Source of the DNA: JALYZC01 sp035997675
GTDB taxonomy: Bacteria > Actinomycetota > Thermoleophilia > Solirubrobacterales > Solirubrobacteraceae
Reading direction: 5' to 3'
Assembly: GCA_035997675.1 (NCBI GenBank)
Contig: DASYIJ010000116.1
Location: 1 to 12,661, forward strand
Length of the DNA stretch: 12,661 nt
The notes beneath the pieces are model-generated. The model was not told the DNA's origin and did not search any database. It was given only the letters and a program-made list of their open reading frames with translations. Positions 12,084-12,661 of this stretch are shown piece by piece. A program made the position numbers and the translations under genes. The first letter of the stretch is position 1. Each line of letters begins with the position of its first letter.

Positions 12084-12661
12084 TTATGACTGCAGCGTGA
12101 TGGTGAAGCGCACCTGGCCGTTGAACCCGATGAGGTTGGGCGTCTGCACCTGCGCGAAGTAGACGGTGTTCGCGCCGCTGATCCGGTAGCCCGACTGCAG
12201 GATCTGCGCCCCGGCGGCATTGACCAGCTGCACGGTCTCCCCCACGTCGGGAATGCGCGTGGACACCGTCACGGAGTAGGTCCGCGTGGTGTTCGGCTGG
12301 AGGCTGAGGTTCCTCACGAGCGGCTTGGTGACCGGCTTGCGCCCGGCTCGGTAGATGTTGAAGCCGACGCTGTTGTTCGTCCCCTTCTGCACGAAGCGCT
12401 TGCCGAGCTGGCCGCGGAGCGAACCGGTCAGCGGGCCGACCGTCCATCCGCTCAGCGACTGCGGGTCATACAGGTAGCTGCGGAAGATGTTGAAGGTCGT
12501 GTTGCAGCTCAGCGAGTTGCCCGGGCTGAAGTTCTGGCGGTGGTAGGTCCCGGCGGCGAACTGCGCCATCGGGTCGGGCTGGACGACGGTGAAGTCGAAG
12601 CAGCCCTGCGTGGACGCGGCCCTTCCGGCCCCCGACGCCAGCGAGAACGCGCTGGTCGCGG
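12084..12661 (-). CDS. Exported protein of unknown function (C-terminal part, start outside the window)
   Basis: The frame is open from the right edge to TAA at 12084 and shows 191 residues. The first visible residues (ATSAFSLASGAGRAAS) look like the end of a signal peptide, so only the extreme N-terminus is probably missing and the full protein would be slightly over 200 residues. Two cysteines near the mature start (in GCFDF and SLSCNTT) could pair. The rest alternates hydrophobic and polar residues in strands rich in Asn, Thr and Gly (VGFNIYRAG, RTYSVTVSTRIP, VYFAQVQTPN, VRFTITLQS), a beta-sandwich-like pattern. I recognise no enzyme motif or named family. Only 43 bp separate its stop from the lipoprotein start, so it may share a transcript or function with the ABC operon, although a putative promoter box lies between them. 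Confidence 0.8.
   Translation of the reverse strand, partial: ATSAFSLASGAGRAASTQGCFDFTVVQPDPMAQFAAGTYHRQNFSPGNSLSCNTTFNIFRSYLYDPQSLSGWTVGPLTGSLRGQLGKRFVQKGTNNSVGFNIYRAGRKPVTKPLVRNLSLQPNTTRTYSVTVSTRIPDVGETVQLVNAAGAQILQSGYRISGANTVYFAQVQTPNLIGFNGQVRFTITLQS

Noticed and set aside
12041..12220. Longer N-terminus for the lipoprotein
   Set aside because: It would overlap the upstream exported protein and bury the lipoprotein signal peptide; ATG 12040 starts it correctly.

Overview
The window is very GC-rich (roughly 70% by eye), with strongly G/C-ending codons, GTG/TTG starts and 4-bp stop/start overlaps. This points to a high-GC actinobacterium. The exported proteins of the 'GSNL..APN..C' type and the overall gene style suggest class Thermoleophilia (Solirubrobacterales-like), but that placement is inference from recognised style, not from a marker gene. 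Every protein gene I support lies on the minus strand. The only plus-strand gene is a tRNA-Gly. The largest gap between genes is about 104 bp, so no stretch over 300 bp lacks a gene. I see no insertion sequence, integrase, phage gene or CRISPR array.

Right part (12661 down to 5085, read on the minus strand): the window opens inside an exported protein of unknown function (12084-12661). Next comes a tightly packed module: a PsbP/Mog1-like lipoprotein (11414-12040), two MacB/LolD-type ABC ATPases (10704-11423 and 10000-10707), one 903-residue permease with two FtsX units (7292-10003), a 56-residue CxxC/CxxC zinc-ribbon microprotein (7125-7295), an OmpR-family response regulator (6425-7096) and its histidine kinase (5085-6428). 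Most junctions are ATGA/GTGA overlaps, so these genes are probably co-transcribed and translationally coupled. The whole set looks like one self-regulated envelope ABC/two-component unit.

Middle (5084 down to 2106): a 635-residue YkcB-like GT-C glycosyltransferase (3069-4976), an exported 222-residue protein (2354-3022) and a probable 52-residue single-pass membrane microprotein (2106-2264). Upstream of both the lipoprotein and the glycosyltransferase lies the same layout: TTCAGG-N5-TTCAGG (or TTCATG), then exactly 10 nt, then a weak -10 hexamer. Direct repeats with an 11-bp period just upstream of the -10 are typical of PhoB/OmpR-class activator sites. The simplest reading is that the local response regulator activates its own ABC operon and the downstream glycosyltransferase. 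This is the most interesting feature of the window.

Left part (2100 down to 1): a tRNA-Gly(GCC) on the plus strand with a clear -10 and an intrinsic terminator, then divergently a PAP2/Aur1-like membrane phosphatase (1128-1925), a YceI-family lipid-binding protein (486-1058) and the N-terminal 127 residues of another exported protein cut by the window edge (1-381). Exported or membrane-linked proteins dominate throughout, so the window reads as a cell-envelope neighbourhood.
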